From contig NZ_AUBX01000017.1 of NCBI RefSeq assembly GCF_000429465.1, positions 124,001 through 188,000 of the forward strand: a stretch of 64,000 nt of DNA. Reading direction: 5' to 3'. The stretch comes from Algoriphagus vanfongensis DSM 17529. Lineage in GTDB: Bacteria; Bacteroidota; Bacteroidia; Cytophagales; Cyclobacteriaceae. Below, piece after piece: positions 1 through 12,213 of this stretch (position 1 is its first letter; each line of letters begins with the position of its first letter). The position numbers were made by a program, and so were the translations under genes. The notes below the pieces were generated by a model. That model was not told the DNA's origin and did no database searches. It saw nothing but the letters and a program-made list of their open reading frames with translations.

Positions 1-1
1 A

Positions 2-664
2 ACCTTAAGTAGCACACTGGGAAGGAAGCTGATCATGGCATTGACTGGCTTGTTTCTGATCCTGTTTTTGACAGGTCACGTATCGGGCAACTTGTTGCTT
101 TTCAAGGGAGACGGAGGGCAGGCATTTAATATTTATGCCAAATTCATGACCACCAATCCTGCAGTAAAAATCCTTTCTTACCTGACCTATATCTCTGTGA
201 TCGGTCACGTGATTTACGCCATTCTTTTGGGTAGAAAAAACAAATCAGCCAGACCAATCGGCTATGCTGAGTCAGGAGCTTCTACCAATTCTACCATGGC
301 ATCCCGTAATATGGGGATCTTGGGAACAATCATTTTGATCTTTTTGGTAGTTCACTTGCAGAGCTTTTGGTATCAAATGCACTGGGGAGATCTTCCATTT
401 GTGACCTATGATGGTGAAGAATACAAGGATTTGTTTTCCATCGTGACTTTTGCATTCCAGAATGAACTGATGGTGGCAGGCTATGTCATTGCCATGATAT
501 TCTTGGGTTTTCACCTGTCTCATGGATTTGCAAGTGCATTTCAGACCTTGGGCTTGAATCACAAAAAATATACTCCAGCTATCGCGACACTCGGTAAGCT
601 GTATGCTGTGATCGTGCCGATTCTTTTTGCTCTGATGCCTCTTTATATCTATTTCACCAGCTAA
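2..664 (+). CDS. sdhC: Succinate dehydrogenase/fumarate reductase cytochrome b subunit (5' partial)
   Basis: Membrane anchor of complex II, which passes electrons between SdhB and the menaquinone pool in the inner membrane. The reading frame is open to the window edge: the codons before the first ATG (position 35) read T-L-S-S-T-L-G-R-K-L-I, matching the conserved N-terminus of Bacteroidota SdhC. The true start therefore lies upstream and position 35 is an internal Met. About five hydrophobic helices are visible, with His residues (TGHVSGN near the first helix; later QMHWG and LSHGF) suited to bind two haems. No separate SdhD follows, as expected for the single-subunit type. It lies 12 bp before sdhA, in one operon. 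Confidence 0.93.
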   Translation, partial: TLSSTLGRKLIMALTGLFLILFLTGHVSGNLLLFKGDGGQAFNIYAKFMTTNPAVKILSYLTYISVIGHVIYAILLGRKNKSARPIGYAESGASTNSTMASRNMGILGTIILIFLVVHLQSFWYQMHWGDLPFVTYDGEEYKDLFSIVTFAFQNELMVAGYVIAMIFLGFHLSHGFASAFQTLGLNHKKYTPAIATLGKLYAVIVPILFALMPLYIYFTS

Positions 665-676
665 TCGAACACCCGT

Positions 677-2611
677 ATGATACTAGATTCTAAATTACCT
701 GCAGGTCCATTAGCCGAAAAGTGGACCAAGCATAAATTTACAAGCAAGCTGGTCAACCCAGCCAACAAAAGAAAATACACAGTCATCGTAGTGGGAACCG
801 GCTTGGCAGGAGCATCTGCTGCAGCTTCTTTGGCAGAGTTGGGCTATAATGTGAAGGCTTTCTGTTTTCAGGACAGCCCGCGTCGTGCTCACTCCATTGC
901 TGCCCAAGGTGGTATCAATGCCGCTAAAAATTATCAAAATGACGGTGACTCCGTTTATCGACTTTTCTACGATACCATCAAAGGAGGTGACTACAGAGCC
1001 CGTGAGGCAAATGTCTACCGCCTAGCTGAGGTGTCTGTCAATATCATTGACCAATGTGTGGCTCAAGGAGTTCCTTTTGCACGTGAATATGGTGGATTGC
1101 TAGCTAACCGTTCTTTTGGTGGAGCTCAGGTATCCCGAACTTTCTACGCGAGGGGCCAAACGGGACAGCAGTTGCTATTGGGTGCTTATTCAGCATTGAG
1201 CCGTCAGGTGGCGAATGGTAAAGTAAAGCTTTTCCCACGTACTGAGATGATGGACGTAGTGACTGTGGACGGACATGCGAGAGGTATTGTGACCAGAAAC
1301 TTGATCACAGGAGCTATCGAAACTCACGCAGCGCATGCGGTTCTTTTGTGTACAGGTGGCTATGGAAACGTATTCTTCCTTTCTACCAATGCGATGGGAT
1401 CCAATGTGACTGCAGCTTGGAGAGCACATAAAAAAGGAGCTCACTTTGCAAACCCTTGCTATACGCAGATTCACCCTACTTGTATTCCTGTTTCAGGTGA
1501 TCATCAGTCCAAGTTGACTTTGATGTCTGAATCTTTGAGAAATGACGGGAGAGTTTGGGTGCCAAAAACGGTGGAAATAGCTGAGAAGCTGAGAAAAGGC
1601 GAGATCAGACCAAGAGATATCCAAGAAGAGGACAGAGATTACTATTTGGAAAGAAAGTATCCTTCCTTCGGTAACTTGGTGCCTCGAGACGTGGCATCCC
1701 GAAACGCTAAATATGTGTGTGATGAGGGACGCGGTGTCAATGAAACCGGTGAGGCTGTTTTCTTGGATTTCAGAGATGCGATCAATAGAGATAGCGAAGA
1801 TACGATCCGAGCTAGATATGGAAACCTGTTTGATATGTATCAGCAGATTACAGGCGAAAACCCATATCAAACTCCAATGAAAATTTATCCTGCTGTTCAC
1901 TACACTATGGGTGGACTTTGGGTAGATTATAACTTGATGACTTCCGTCCCTGGGCTTTATGCTTTAGGAGAGGCAAACTTCTCAGATCACGGTGCAAACA
2001 GATTGGGAGCTTCTGCTTTGATGCAGGGACTTGCCGATGGGTACTTCGTGATTCCTTACACTTTGGGAGATTATTTAGCAGGTTTGGGTACCAAGCCAGT
2101 GGATACCAATCACCCTGAGTTTGAGAAGTCAGTACAGGAAGTGAAAGCTAAGATTTCTAAATTGCTAGGAATCAAAGGGACCAAGTCAGTAGATTATTTC
2201 CATAAGAAACTTGGGAAGATCATGTGGAATGACTGTGGTATGGCGAGAACTGCTGAAGGCTTGACCAGAGCTAAAGGTGAGATCAAGGCCTTGAGAGCTG
2301 AGTTTTGGAAAGATGTCAAAGTCTTGGGCGAGAATGAAGAGTTGAACCAATCTCTGGAAAAAGCGCATCGCGTAGCTGACTTCCTAGAATTGGGAGAGTT
2401 GATGGTGGATGATGCTTTGAACAGAAATGAATCTTGTGGAGGACACTTCAGAGAGGAATATCAAACTCCGGAAGGAGAGGCATTGAGAGATGATGAAAAC
2501 TTCGCCTATGTAGCGGCTTGGAAATACCAGGGAGATGAGCAGGAAGAACTTCTTGAGAAAGAGCCTTTGGTATTCGAAAATGTGAAATTGACCCAGCGTT
2601 CGTACAAATAA
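677..2611 (+). CDS. sdhA: Succinate dehydrogenase/fumarate reductase flavoprotein subunit
   Basis: Catalytic FAD subunit of complex II, interconverting succinate and fumarate on the cytoplasmic face. The 644-residue length fits the Bacteroidota/epsilon-type family. A dinucleotide-binding motif GTGLAGA is at residues 40-46. The flavinylation motif AHSIAAQGG follows, in which His72 should carry covalent FAD. Further family blocks are the active-site region HPTCIP (about residue 270), [10 protein letters not shown], and the C-terminal [18 protein letters not shown]. It sits between sdhC and sdhB with short gaps. Whether it works mainly as dehydrogenase or reductase cannot be told from sequence. 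Confidence 0.97.
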   Translation: MILDSKLPAGPLAEKWTKHKFTSKLVNPANKRKYTVIVVGTGLAGASAAASLAELGYNVKAFCFQDSPRRAHSIAAQGGINAAKNYQNDGDSVYRLFYDTIKGGDYRAREANVYRLAEVSVNIIDQCVAQGVPFAREYGGLLANRSFGGAQVSRTFYARGQTGQQLLLGAYSALSRQVANGKVKLFPRTEMMDVVTVDGHARGIVTRNLITGAIETHAAHAVLLCTGGYGNVFFLSTNAMGSNVTAAWRAHKKGAHFANPCYTQIHPTCIPVSGDHQSKLTLMSESLRNDGRVWVPKTVEIAEKLRKGEIRPRDIQEEDRDYYLERKYPSFGNLVPRDVASRNAKYVCDEGRGVNETGEAVFLDFRDAINRDSEDTIRARYGNLFDMYQQITGENPYQTPMKIYPAVHYTMGGLWVDYNLMTSVPGLYALGEANFSDHGANRLGASALMQGLADGYFVIPYTLGDYLAGLGTKPVDTNHPEFEKSVQEVKAKISKLLGIKGTKSVDYFHKKLGKIMWNDCGMARTAEGLTRAKGEIKALRAEFWKDVKVLGENEELNQSLEKAHRVADFLELGELMVDDALNRNESCGGHFREEYQTPEGEALRDDENFAYVAAWKYQGDEQEELLEKEPLVFENVKLTQRSYK

Positions 2612-2634
2612 TCAAGACAAAAATTCATAGTACT

Positions 2635-3384
2635 ATGAAATTGACATTAAAAGTTTGGAGACAGAAAAACAACGCTGACAAAGGTGGGTTTGTCTCCTAT
2701 CCACTAGATGGGATTTCCACAGACATGTCCTTTTTGGAGATGCTGGATGTTCTCAACGAAGAATTGACAGAAAAAGGAGAAGACCCAGTTCACTTTGATC
2801 ACGACTGTAGAGAAGGGATCTGTGGCATGTGTTCTCTATATATCAATGGAAAGCCTCATGGCCCTCAGCAGACCACTACTTGTCAGCTACACATGAGATC
2901 TTTCAAAGACGGTGATACCATTACGATCGAGCCATGGAGAGCGGCAGCTTTTCCAGTGGTGAAAGATTTGGTGGTAGATCGTGCATCATTTGATCGTATT
3001 ATCCAAGCGGGAGGATATGTGTCTGTGAATACGGGTGGTGTGCCGGATGCCAACGAGATTCCTATTCCGAAGACTATTGCTGACGAAGCTTTCGATGCGG
3101 CGACTTGTATCGGTTGTGGAGCTTGTGTGGCTGCCTGTAAAAACGCCTCTGCTATGCTCTTTACTTCTGCTAAGATCTCCCAGTTGGCGATGCTGCCACA
3201 GGGTCAGGTAGAGAGAAAGGAAAGAGCAGAAAAGATGATTGCCCAGATGGATGCGGAAGGTTTCGGAGCCTGTACCAATACAGGTGCTTGCTCAGCCGAA
3301 TGTCCAAAGGGAATCTCTTTGACGAATATTGCGAGAATGAACCGAGAGTATTTTTCTGCGGTATTGAGTAGCGAGAATGTTTAA
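2635..3384 (+). CDS. sdhB: Succinate dehydrogenase/fumarate reductase iron-sulfur subunit
   Basis: Electron-transfer subunit of complex II. Cys58, Cys63, Cys66 and Cys83 form the plant-type [2Fe-2S] site. Cys158, Cys161, Cys164 and Cys168 form a ferredoxin-like CxxCxxCxxxC block. Cys213, Cys219 and Cys223 complete the second and third cluster ligands. All expected ligands are present. At 249 residues it has family length. It is the last gene of the sdhCAB operon and is followed within 25 bp by a strong intrinsic terminator. Confidence 0.97.
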   Translation: MKLTLKVWRQKNNADKGGFVSYPLDGISTDMSFLEMLDVLNEELTEKGEDPVHFDHDCREGICGMCSLYINGKPHGPQQTTTCQLHMRSFKDGDTITIEPWRAAAFPVVKDLVVDRASFDRIIQAGGYVSVNTGGVPDANEIPIPKTIADEAFDAATCIGCGACVAACKNASAMLFTSAKISQLAMLPQGQVERKERAEKMIAQMDAEGFGACTNTGACSAECPKGISLTNIARMNREYFSAVLSSENV

Positions 3385-3404
3385 GTTTAAGATAGATTAG
3401 ATAG

Positions 3405-3430
3405 AAAGCCGGAGTGATCCGGCTTTTTTT
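3405..3430 (+). terminator. Intrinsic terminator of the sdh operon
   Basis: A 9-bp perfect stem (AAAGCCGGA / TCCGGCTTT) with a GTGA loop is followed by a run of T. It lies just after the sdhB stop codon. The rest of the 187-bp gap up to the symporter is AT-rich and holds no gene. Confidence 0.85.
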
Positions 3431-3571
3431 ATTTTTGTACTATTCTAAATGAAAATTGCACTGAAATACTAAATTTCAGATTAAAACCCAATAAAATTTC
3501 AAATTTGAGCCTGTTTGCTTACCTTTGAAAAATTATATTTTAGAATAATTTGATACAAATCCAAAAACATA

Positions 3572-5008
3572 ATGCATTCCATAGATCTGTTGATCTTCCT
3601 GATATACATGTTGGCCATGCTTGGTGTGGGCTATTTTTTCATGAAAAAAAACACAGGGCAGGAGGACTATTATGTTGGAGGCAGGAGCATAGGTAGTCTT
3701 CACATTGGCCTCTCGGTAGTGGCTACAGATGTGGGAGGAGGATTCTCCATTGGTTTGGGAGGGTTAGGTTTTGCGATGGGGCTTTCAGGCTCTTGGATGC
3801 TCTTTACCGGACTTTTGGGTGCTTGGATAGCCGCTGTACTTTTGATACCAAGGGTCAAGTCTGATCCAGCTTTTGCGAAGTTCTTCACATTCCCCCAAAT
3901 CGTAGGCTACCTCTATAATTCCATCACTGCCCGAGTAGCTGCCATCATCTGTTTTCTAGGTTATTTGGGATTTACCTCTTCACAACTTCTGGCTGGAGCC
4001 AAATTGGCTTCTGGTACATTTGAAGCTTTAGACTTACAAACAGCCCTATTGATCATGGGGGCCATAGCAGTCATCTATACCGTCATGGGAGGACTGAAGG
4101 CTGTGATTTACACTGATACCATCCAATGGATCATTTTGATGTTGGGCCTGATGTTTATCGGGATTCCGATGTCTTTCAAGTACGTGGGTGGATGGGAAGG
4201 GATTCAGAGTACGCTTCCTGACGAATTCTTTTCTTTTTCAAACCTTAGTTGGCAAGATGTGTTTAACTGGGGGATTACTATCATTCCGATTTGGTTTGTG
4301 GGGATGACGCTATATCAGCGGATTTTTGCAGCCAGAGATGTGAAGACAGCCAAAAGGGCGTGGTTTATCGCAGGCTTGTTCGAATGGCCAATTATGGCTT
4401 TGATGGGTGTATCGCTTGGTTTGCTCTCCAGAGTAGCGGTAGAGCAGGGAGCACTAGATGGATTCACGGCTGCTATGGATCCTGAAATGGGACTTCCGGT
4501 GCTTCTCAGCCAGATTTTGCCGGCTGGTATATTGGGCCTGATGATGTCTGCCTATTTCTCAGCGGTACTTTCTACAGCTGATTCATGTTTAATGGCTGCC
4601 TCAGGTAACCTTACCACGGATTTATTGGGTAAATTGCTCAAGGGGAAATCGCATCAATCAGAAATGCGTATTTCTCAGATTCTGACACTTTGTATCGGAA
4701 TAGTGGCAATAATCATAGCCTGGCAAATGACAGAGGTACTTAGCCTCATGCTTTATTCCTATGCATTTATGGTGTCGGGATTGCTGGTACCTGTGGTGGC
4801 TGGCTTGTTTTTTGGGAAGGACAACTCTAAGGCGGCAGTGAGCTCGATGATTGTCGGGGGAACTCTCACGGCTACTTTGACCTTTTTAGAAGTGAGTTTG
4901 CCTTATGGTCTAGACGCTAATTTGTTTGGACTGACGGCATCCCTTCTGACTTATATTTCAGTATATCAATTTGATAAAAAATTCACCCCTAGTAAGAATA
5001 GTATATGA
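3572..5008 (+). CDS. Sodium:solute symporter family protein (SSF)
   Basis: An inner-membrane Na+-coupled transporter of the SSS family; the substrate is unknown. It has 478 residues with about 12-13 hydrophobic helices. The typical family regions are seen: the early block YYVGGRSIG after helix 1, the GGGFSIGLGGLGFAMG stretch in helix 2, and the sodium-site-like segment SAYFSAVLSTADSCLMAASGN around residues 325-345. The stop codon overlaps the start of a GNAT gene, and a racemase-like gene follows 1 bp later. The unit could import and process an amino acid; that is inference. Confidence 0.85.
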   Translation: MHSIDLLIFLIYMLAMLGVGYFFMKKNTGQEDYYVGGRSIGSLHIGLSVVATDVGGGFSIGLGGLGFAMGLSGSWMLFTGLLGAWIAAVLLIPRVKSDPAFAKFFTFPQIVGYLYNSITARVAAIICFLGYLGFTSSQLLAGAKLASGTFEALDLQTALLIMGAIAVIYTVMGGLKAVIYTDTIQWIILMLGLMFIGIPMSFKYVGGWEGIQSTLPDEFFSFSNLSWQDVFNWGITIIPIWFVGMTLYQRIFAARDVKTAKRAWFIAGLFEWPIMALMGVSLGLLSRVAVEQGALDGFTAAMDPEMGLPVLLSQILPAGILGLMMSAYFSAVLSTADSCLMAASGNLTTDLLGKLLKGKSHQSEMRISQILTLCIGIVAIIIAWQMTEVLSLMLYSYAFMVSGLLVPVVAGLFFGKDNSKAAVSSMIVGGTLTATLTFLEVSLPYGLDANLFGLTASLLTYISVYQFDKKFTPSKNSI

Positions 5009-5445
5009 TACAATTAGAATCACTTTCAGCAATAGACAACGCTACCTTTCTTCAGAAAAATGAAATCGCCGATTTCCTTTTTGAGCACTTGGGAAAATAC
5101 GGAGACCCCAAAGATGACATCATGAAGTGCCTGGACTATGCTTTGGATCAAGGTCTTCAGGCGGGAGGATTCGTTGTTTTGGCACGAGAGAAAGGAAAAA
5201 TCGTCGGAGCCCTGATCATGAATAAGACCGGAATGTCTGGATATATTCCAGAAAACATCTTGGTCTACATCGCAGTGGATGCTTCGCAAAGAGGCAAAGG
5301 AATTGGCGGTAAAATCATGGACTTGGCTATCAAAATGGCCAATGGTGCGGTAGCACTCCATGTCGAGCCGGACAATCCTGCTAGAAAATTGTACGAAAGA
5401 CTGGGCTTTACCAACAAATATCTCGAAATGAGATTGACCAAATAA
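5005..5445 (+). CDS. GNAT-family N-acetyltransferase
   Basis: Transfers an acetyl group from acetyl-CoA to an amine. The 146-residue protein has the acetyl-CoA binding motif A (VAVD-like strand followed by QRGKGIGGKI, about residues 93-105) and the motif-B-like ending NPARKLYERLGFTNKYLEM. Its ATG overlaps the symporter stop by 4 bp, so the two are translationally coupled. The substrate may be an amino acid handled by the neighbouring transporter and racemase, but this is only a contextual guess. Confidence 0.85.
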   Translation: MIQLESLSAIDNATFLQKNEIADFLFEHLGKYGDPKDDIMKCLDYALDQGLQAGGFVVLAREKGKIVGALIMNKTGMSGYIPENILVYIAVDASQRGKGIGGKIMDLAIKMANGAVALHVEPDNPARKLYERLGFTNKYLEMRLTK

Positions 5446-5446
5446 A

Positions 5447-6529
5447 ATGGCTTACCTGACATTAAACAATACCAAGCTCAAGGATAATTTTGAGTTTTTG
5501 AAAAAGACTTTCAAAGACTCAGGAGTGGCCTGGGGAGTGGTTTCCAAGTTGCTTTGTGGCAATAGACTTTTTCTACAGGAACTGATCAATCTGGGTGTAG
5601 ATGAGATTCATGATAGCAGAATCTCCAATCTCGCTATGGTCAAAAAACTCAATCCGGATGTGCAGACGGTTTACATCAAGCCTGTCTCCAAAAGGAATGT
5701 CGGAAAGATGATTGAGTTTGCCGATGTGAGTTTGAATAGTGAGCTGGAGACGATTCACTGGATCAGCGAGGAGGCAGTTCGTCAGAATAAAAAACACAAA
5801 ATCATCATCATGGTCGAGACCGGTGATCTCCGTGAGGGAGTCATGGGTGAGCACTTGCTCGATTTTTATTCGGATGTATTCAAGCTACCCAATATTGAAA
5901 TTATCGGCTTGGGAACTAACCTCAACTGCCTGAATGGTGTCATGCCTTCCACGGATAAGTTGATTCAGCTCTCGCTATACAAGCAGATCATTGAGTTGAA
6001 ATTCAACAAAAAGATACCCTGGGTTTCAGCAGGAACTTCAGTCACGATTCCGTTGATGTTGACTCATCAGCTTCCCAAAGGCATCAATCACTTCAGAGTG
6101 GGAGAGACACTTTACTTTGGAGTAGATCTTTTCGAAGAGAAAGTCATCGATGGCATGCACGGAGATGTATTTGAGCTCCACACCGAGATCATCGAGATGC
6201 AGGAGAAACCATTATTGCCTGTGGGTAACTTAGCCGCAAATCCTCAGGGAGAAGTGGCTGAGATCGATGAGAGTCTTTATGGTCAGACTTCTTATCGAGC
6301 CATCGTAGATGTGGGTTTGCTTGATGTAGATCCAAAATATTTGGCACCGACAGATGAAAGTATCGAGGTGCTGGGAGCTAGCTCGGATATGCTCATTATG
6401 AATTTGGGAAAAAACCCTAATGACTACAAAGTGGGGGATGTGTTGACTTTTGACCTCAAATATATGGGCGCTTTGTCCCTATTAAACTCCAATTACATCG
6501 ATAAAACAGTGATTTCGGGCAAGGATTAA
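5447..6529 (+). CDS. PLP-dependent amino-acid racemase, alanine/ornithine racemase type
   Basis: Belongs to the alanine racemase N-terminal-domain superfamily (fold III PLP enzymes). The 360 residues match the COG3457 group that includes ornithine racemase. The PLP lysine is probably Lys34 in VVSKLLCGN, followed by DSRISNL and a TIM-barrel pattern. HFRVGETLYFG near residue 217 is a typical phosphate/product region, and a small C-terminal beta domain follows. It starts 1 bp after the GNAT stop, in the symporter operon. Substrate chirality and identity cannot be deduced. Confidence 0.78.
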   Translation: MAYLTLNNTKLKDNFEFLKKTFKDSGVAWGVVSKLLCGNRLFLQELINLGVDEIHDSRISNLAMVKKLNPDVQTVYIKPVSKRNVGKMIEFADVSLNSELETIHWISEEAVRQNKKHKIIIMVETGDLREGVMGEHLLDFYSDVFKLPNIEIIGLGTNLNCLNGVMPSTDKLIQLSLYKQIIELKFNKKIPWVSAGTSVTIPLMLTHQLPKGINHFRVGETLYFGVDLFEEKVIDGMHGDVFELHTEIIEMQEKPLLPVGNLAANPQGEVAEIDESLYGQTSYRAIVDVGLLDVDPKYLAPTDESIEVLGASSDMLIMNLGKNPNDYKVGDVLTFDLKYMGALSLLNSNYIDKTVISGKD

Positions 6530-6588
6530 AGGTTTTTTTTATTGGCATTGCTTTTGGCCTTAGTGGGCCAAACCAACAAGTAATTACC

Positions 6589-7167
6589 ATGAGAAAAACA
6601 CTTTTATCACTCGTTTTGCTGTCACTTGTCACATTGGGAGCTCAAGCTCAAAGTAGCCTGGGAATCCGGGGAGGAGCTAGTTTCTTCAATTTCGGAGGAG
6701 AGGATGCTCGCGAAAATGACTATACCAATCGGGCTGGTTTTCACGCTGGACTATATGCCAGCATCAATGGAGAAAGCGCATTTGTGATTGAGCCTGGGGT
6801 GTATTATTCAGTCAAAGGTTCTCAGACAGACGATGCGATCAATTCCCGAGCAGTCTTAAGTTATGTAGACGTTCCTTTGCTATTTAGACTTAAAGCCGGG
6901 GAAGCTTTCAATTTCTTTGCCGGGCCACAAGTTTCTTTTTTGGCCAACTCTAAGTTTGAGGGAGATTTTGGAGGCTCTACCGTGAGTTTAGATACCGACA
7001 GCGTTCGGGATACAGATGCCGCGGTCGTCTTTGGGCTCGGATATAATCTACCGCAAGGATTTAATATTCAGGGATCTTATGACTACGGATTCACTACAGT
7101 ATTCAAAGACAGCGATGCAGATGTCTACAACCGTGGCTTTAAAGTCTCGCTAGGATATACATTCTAA
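6589..7167 (+). CDS. Outer-membrane beta-barrel protein (porin-family, small)
   Basis: A 192-residue exported protein with a Sec signal peptide ending AQA-Q (about residue 20). Alternating aromatic/polar strands follow (for example GLYASINGESAFVIEPGVYYSV, FNIQGSYDYGF). It ends in an aromatic residue (SLGYTF), the usual outer-membrane insertion signal. It belongs to the PorT/OmpW-like 'outer membrane beta-barrel domain' group common in Bacteroidota. A paralogue with the same ending pattern lies at 12864-13415. No specific role can be assigned. A bidirectional terminator separates it from katG. Confidence 0.8.
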   Translation: MRKTLLSLVLLSLVTLGAQAQSSLGIRGGASFFNFGGEDARENDYTNRAGFHAGLYASINGESAFVIEPGVYYSVKGSQTDDAINSRAVLSYVDVPLLFRLKAGEAFNFFAGPQVSFLANSKFEGDFGGSTVSLDTDSVRDTDAAVVFGLGYNLPQGFNIQGSYDYGFTTVFKDSDADVYNRGFKVSLGYTF

Positions 7168-7201
7168 GCAAAAAAATAACCGACCAACCAACAACCAACC
7201 A

Positions 7202-7228
7202 AAAAAGGGCGCTTTATGCGCCCTTTTT
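7202..7228. terminator. Bidirectional terminator between beta-barrel gene and katG
   Basis: GGGCGC TTTAT GCGCCC stem-loop flanked by A5 on the left and T5 on the right. It can end transcription of both the + strand barrel gene and the - strand katG. Confidence 0.85.
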
Positions 7229-7246
7229 GATTAATTAAAACTTGAC

Positions 7247-9529
<2,283 letters not shown>

Positions 9530-9554
9530 TTATTTCTCCTGCAATATTAGCTTG

Positions 9555-9566
9555 GCAGCTAGCTGC
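9555..9566. promoter_or_regulatory. Perfect palindrome upstream of katG
   Basis: GCAGCTAGCTGC is self-complementary and lies 34 bp upstream of the katG start codon. Its place suits an operator, perhaps for a peroxide-responsive regulator, but no regulator can be named. The rest of 9521-9756 is AT-rich and has no gene. Confidence 0.35.
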
Positions 9567-9756
9567 TACAGATATAAATCCAATTGATTGTTTTTATGAA
9601 GTGATAGATTAAAACTATTTATTGTCACGTAGAGAATTTTTCAAAAAATATAATAGCTTGAAAAACAATGAGTTGTGAATTTTTTGATCGATAGTGTAAA
9701 TGACTGATTTGAAAAATCAATGAGAGGTGGTCTTTCTCGCAGATCAATTCATGTTT

Positions 9757-10836
9757 TTAACGAAGCGATCTCACCCACTCTCGGATCAGTTCTACTCCTT
9801 CATGGTGGATGGTCGTTCTTCCCAATTCAGGCATAGCTACTCCCACTGCAGTAGAATTCATCCTGTGAATTAAAATGGATTCATCTGGCTTGCCCGGCAC
9901 TACGTCAAAAGTGTGACTTCCTGCTCCGACCCCTGCTGCGACGGGAGTTTTATTGATGCCCAGTTTCATTGGATCTCGCTCATCATAAGTCAAAAATAGC
10001 CCGGAAGTACTTGCAGGTCCTTCAGCCCGATGGCAATGAGAACAGTTGATGTCCAGATAGGCCATGGCTCTGAGTTCCAGCCCCTGATTTTCATCTTCAT
10101 AGTTGATCAGGGCTGGATAGTCCGTCGGGGATGCAAAGCCTTCAAGAATTCCCTTTTCTGACCATGAGATCAATTGGTTCTTTCCCTGGCTGTCATGATT
10201 CAGGTGCTTGACCTGGACCCCAATGGGGCTCAAGACTTCATCTTGATTGTGGCAGGTTTTACACTGGTTTTTATTGGGGATGATATAGTTGATGACTTGT
10301 TCTTTTCCTTGTGGATTGGTAATGGTGATTTCCTGCTGACCTCCTACTACTTTGAGGTAAGCTTCAGTTTGCTCCTCATTCCAGATATAGGGCCAGGCCT
10401 CCCAGCCCTTTTCTCCAAATATCAAAAGGCGTGTTTCTATGATTTGTTTCTCACCATTGGGATCTTCTTTCTGTTTAGGATAAAAAAAGTTTTTGATGAG
10501 GATGGTACCAATAGGGAAAGTAAGATTGCCTTTTTGCATTTGGATTTTCTTACCTGAAGGAACCTGAATAAAGCGGCTCTTGGAGGCATAATCCGTAAAG
10601 AGGGAGGATGCTGGCTCATAATACGTGAGAGAGCCGGCGGGAGAAAGCTGCGAAATTTTCCCTTCAAAAAATGCATAAGTAGAAAGCAATTTGTAAGGAT
10701 ATGAGCCATCTGCTTCCTCTGTGATACTTTGAGGTGGGGTAGTGGTTTGATCCTGATTTTTCTTACAGGAAATACTAAAAAGAATACAGAAAATCACTGA
10801 CAGAAATGCCGCCAAATGAGATTTTGACTGGTTCAT
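9757..10836 (-). CDS. SO2930-family di-haem c-type cytochrome lipoprotein
   Basis: An exported electron-transfer protein of the SO2930 family, which occurs next to the SO2931-type beta-helix protein. The N-terminus is a lipoprotein signal with lipobox SISC (Cys24). Two CxxCH haem sites are seen: CKTCH at 193-197 and CSHCH at 266-270. The 359-residue length fits. Its start is 6 bp downstream of the partner's stop codon, so the two are co-transcribed. The physiological electron partner is unknown. Confidence 0.85.
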   Translation of the reverse strand: MNQSKSHLAAFLSVIFCILFSISCKKNQDQTTTPPQSITEEADGSYPYKLLSTYAFFEGKISQLSPAGSLTYYEPASSLFTDYASKSRFIQVPSGKKIQMQKGNLTFPIGTILIKNFFYPKQKEDPNGEKQIIETRLLIFGEKGWEAWPYIWNEEQTEAYLKVVGGQQEITITNPQGKEQVINYIIPNKNQCKTCHNQDEVLSPIGVQVKHLNHDSQGKNQLISWSEKGILEGFASPTDYPALINYEDENQGLELRAMAYLDINCSHCHRAEGPASTSGLFLTYDERDPMKLGINKTPVAAGVGAGSHTFDVVPGKPDESILIHRMNSTAVGVAMPELGRTTIHHEGVELIREWVRSLR

Positions 10837-10842
10837 GTCAAG

Positions 10843-12135
10843 TTAGTTTGGTACTGAGGTAATATCTGTGGCTATAGGGTAGCTACAATTGCTGAATGTG
10901 CTCAAATCAGAGAAGGCTTCGATGTTATCTTCTCCATCCATCAGATGAAAGCGTGTGAAGTGGAAATCATCTCCCGAAGCTTCCGCTATGCAAATGTTCA
11001 TAGGATTGGAGCCAATGTCTTCGGAGATACTTTCATCCCAGATGCCATCATAAACTATGTCTTGTGTTTTTGCTTTGCCGTGGGCATTGTACACGCTGAT
11101 CAACTGGCCTAGCTCGCGACTCAGATCTGGAAAACCTTTGCTGCGGTCATAGCTATTGTCGTGGATATAAATATTGCTTGTGAAAGGAGACCAATTGGGA
11201 GCCTCTGATGGAAAGCCGGTGATCTGATAGCTGGCGATGGCAACTCCCACAGTCTTGTTCCGCAAGATTTCATTCCCGTAGATTTCGACTTCTTTTGCAG
11301 CCAAGAGGATGATGCCTGAGCCTGGAGGGATCATCGTCACAGTATTGCCATTGGGGTCTTCACCTAGTGGAGTGGCAAAGTTTTCATGGTTGTTTTCGAT
11401 GATTTGATTGTTGTAGATTTTGGTCTTGCGACCATCTGATTTAGGTAGTCCAGGCAAGTTGAAAACCAGTATACCTCCTGCATTATTCCGTGTGACGTTG
11501 TCAAAAACTTCGGCATTGTCACAGTTTTCGATCTCGATCCCCGCTACATTTCCGAAGGCTAGAGAGTTTTTTACGATGATATTTTCAGATTGACCGACAT
11601 ATATACCCGCGTCCTTGGAGTGTGAAGCCACGCATCCATCGATCAAGACATTTTTGCACTGAACCGGATAGATGGCGTAGGTGCCGTTTTTGGACTTGTC
11701 TCCATGAGTCCAGGTGACATTGATCTGGCGAAATACGATCCCGTCACTATGCTGTGCCTTGATGCCGTCACCGGGTGCATCCTCGATTGTCAGGTCCTCT
11801 ATCGAGATATTGTTTCCGACTATTTTCACCCCTTCGCCGCCAGTCTTGAGATTGCGAAATGAAAGAACTGTCTTTTTCATGCCAGCACCTTTGATTTGGA
11901 CATTGGTTTTGCTGTCCAGAATAAGCTGGGTGTTGATTTCGAAAAATCCCTCAGGGATCTCAATGGTCGAGTTGTCCTCGGCCAGCATAAATGCCTCAAT
12001 TACCTTTTCTGTTTCTTCTTGACTTCGTTTTTCCAAGAGGGATGAGTCAAAAAGTTGTTCATCGCTACTTTCTCCACAGGCGAAAATGAAAAGTGCTAGA
12101 ATGGGAAGCCAACTGAGTTTCTTCTTGAAAAACAT
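10843..12135 (-). CDS. SO2931-family parallel beta-helix repeat lipoprotein
   Basis: About 430 residues. I chose the ATG at 12135 because it opens a clean lipoprotein signal (lipobox IFAC); an in-frame ATG at 12192 would add 19 residues ahead of it. The body shows right-handed beta-helix repeats of the form 'I.DNxxxxNxAGIxVxxS..IxVxNN' across about residues 50-330. It pairs with the di-haem cytochrome downstream. The paired genes are conserved together in several phyla; they may act on an extracellular polymer or surface component, but no catalytic site is assignable here. Confidence 0.8.
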   Translation of the reverse strand: MFFKKKLSWLPILALFIFACGESSDEQLFDSSLLEKRSQEETEKVIEAFMLAEDNSTIEIPEGFFEINTQLILDSKTNVQIKGAGMKKTVLSFRNLKTGGEGVKIVGNNISIEDLTIEDAPGDGIKAQHSDGIVFRQINVTWTHGDKSKNGTYAIYPVQCKNVLIDGCVASHSKDAGIYVGQSENIIVKNSLAFGNVAGIEIENCDNAEVFDNVTRNNAGGILVFNLPGLPKSDGRKTKIYNNQIIENNHENFATPLGEDPNGNTVTMIPPGSGIILLAAKEVEIYGNEILRNKTVGVAIASYQITGFPSEAPNWSPFTSNIYIHDNSYDRSKGFPDLSRELGQLISVYNAHGKAKTQDIVYDGIWDESISEDIGSNPMNICIAEASGDDFHFTRFHLMDGEDNIEAFSDLSTFSNCSYPIATDITSVPN

Positions 12136-12213
12136 GTCTAGGTAGATTTGGGTAGAACAACATTTCAAAATTAGTTTTTCGAGCCAAATCAAACCTTGAC
12201 AATTGTCAAAAAC

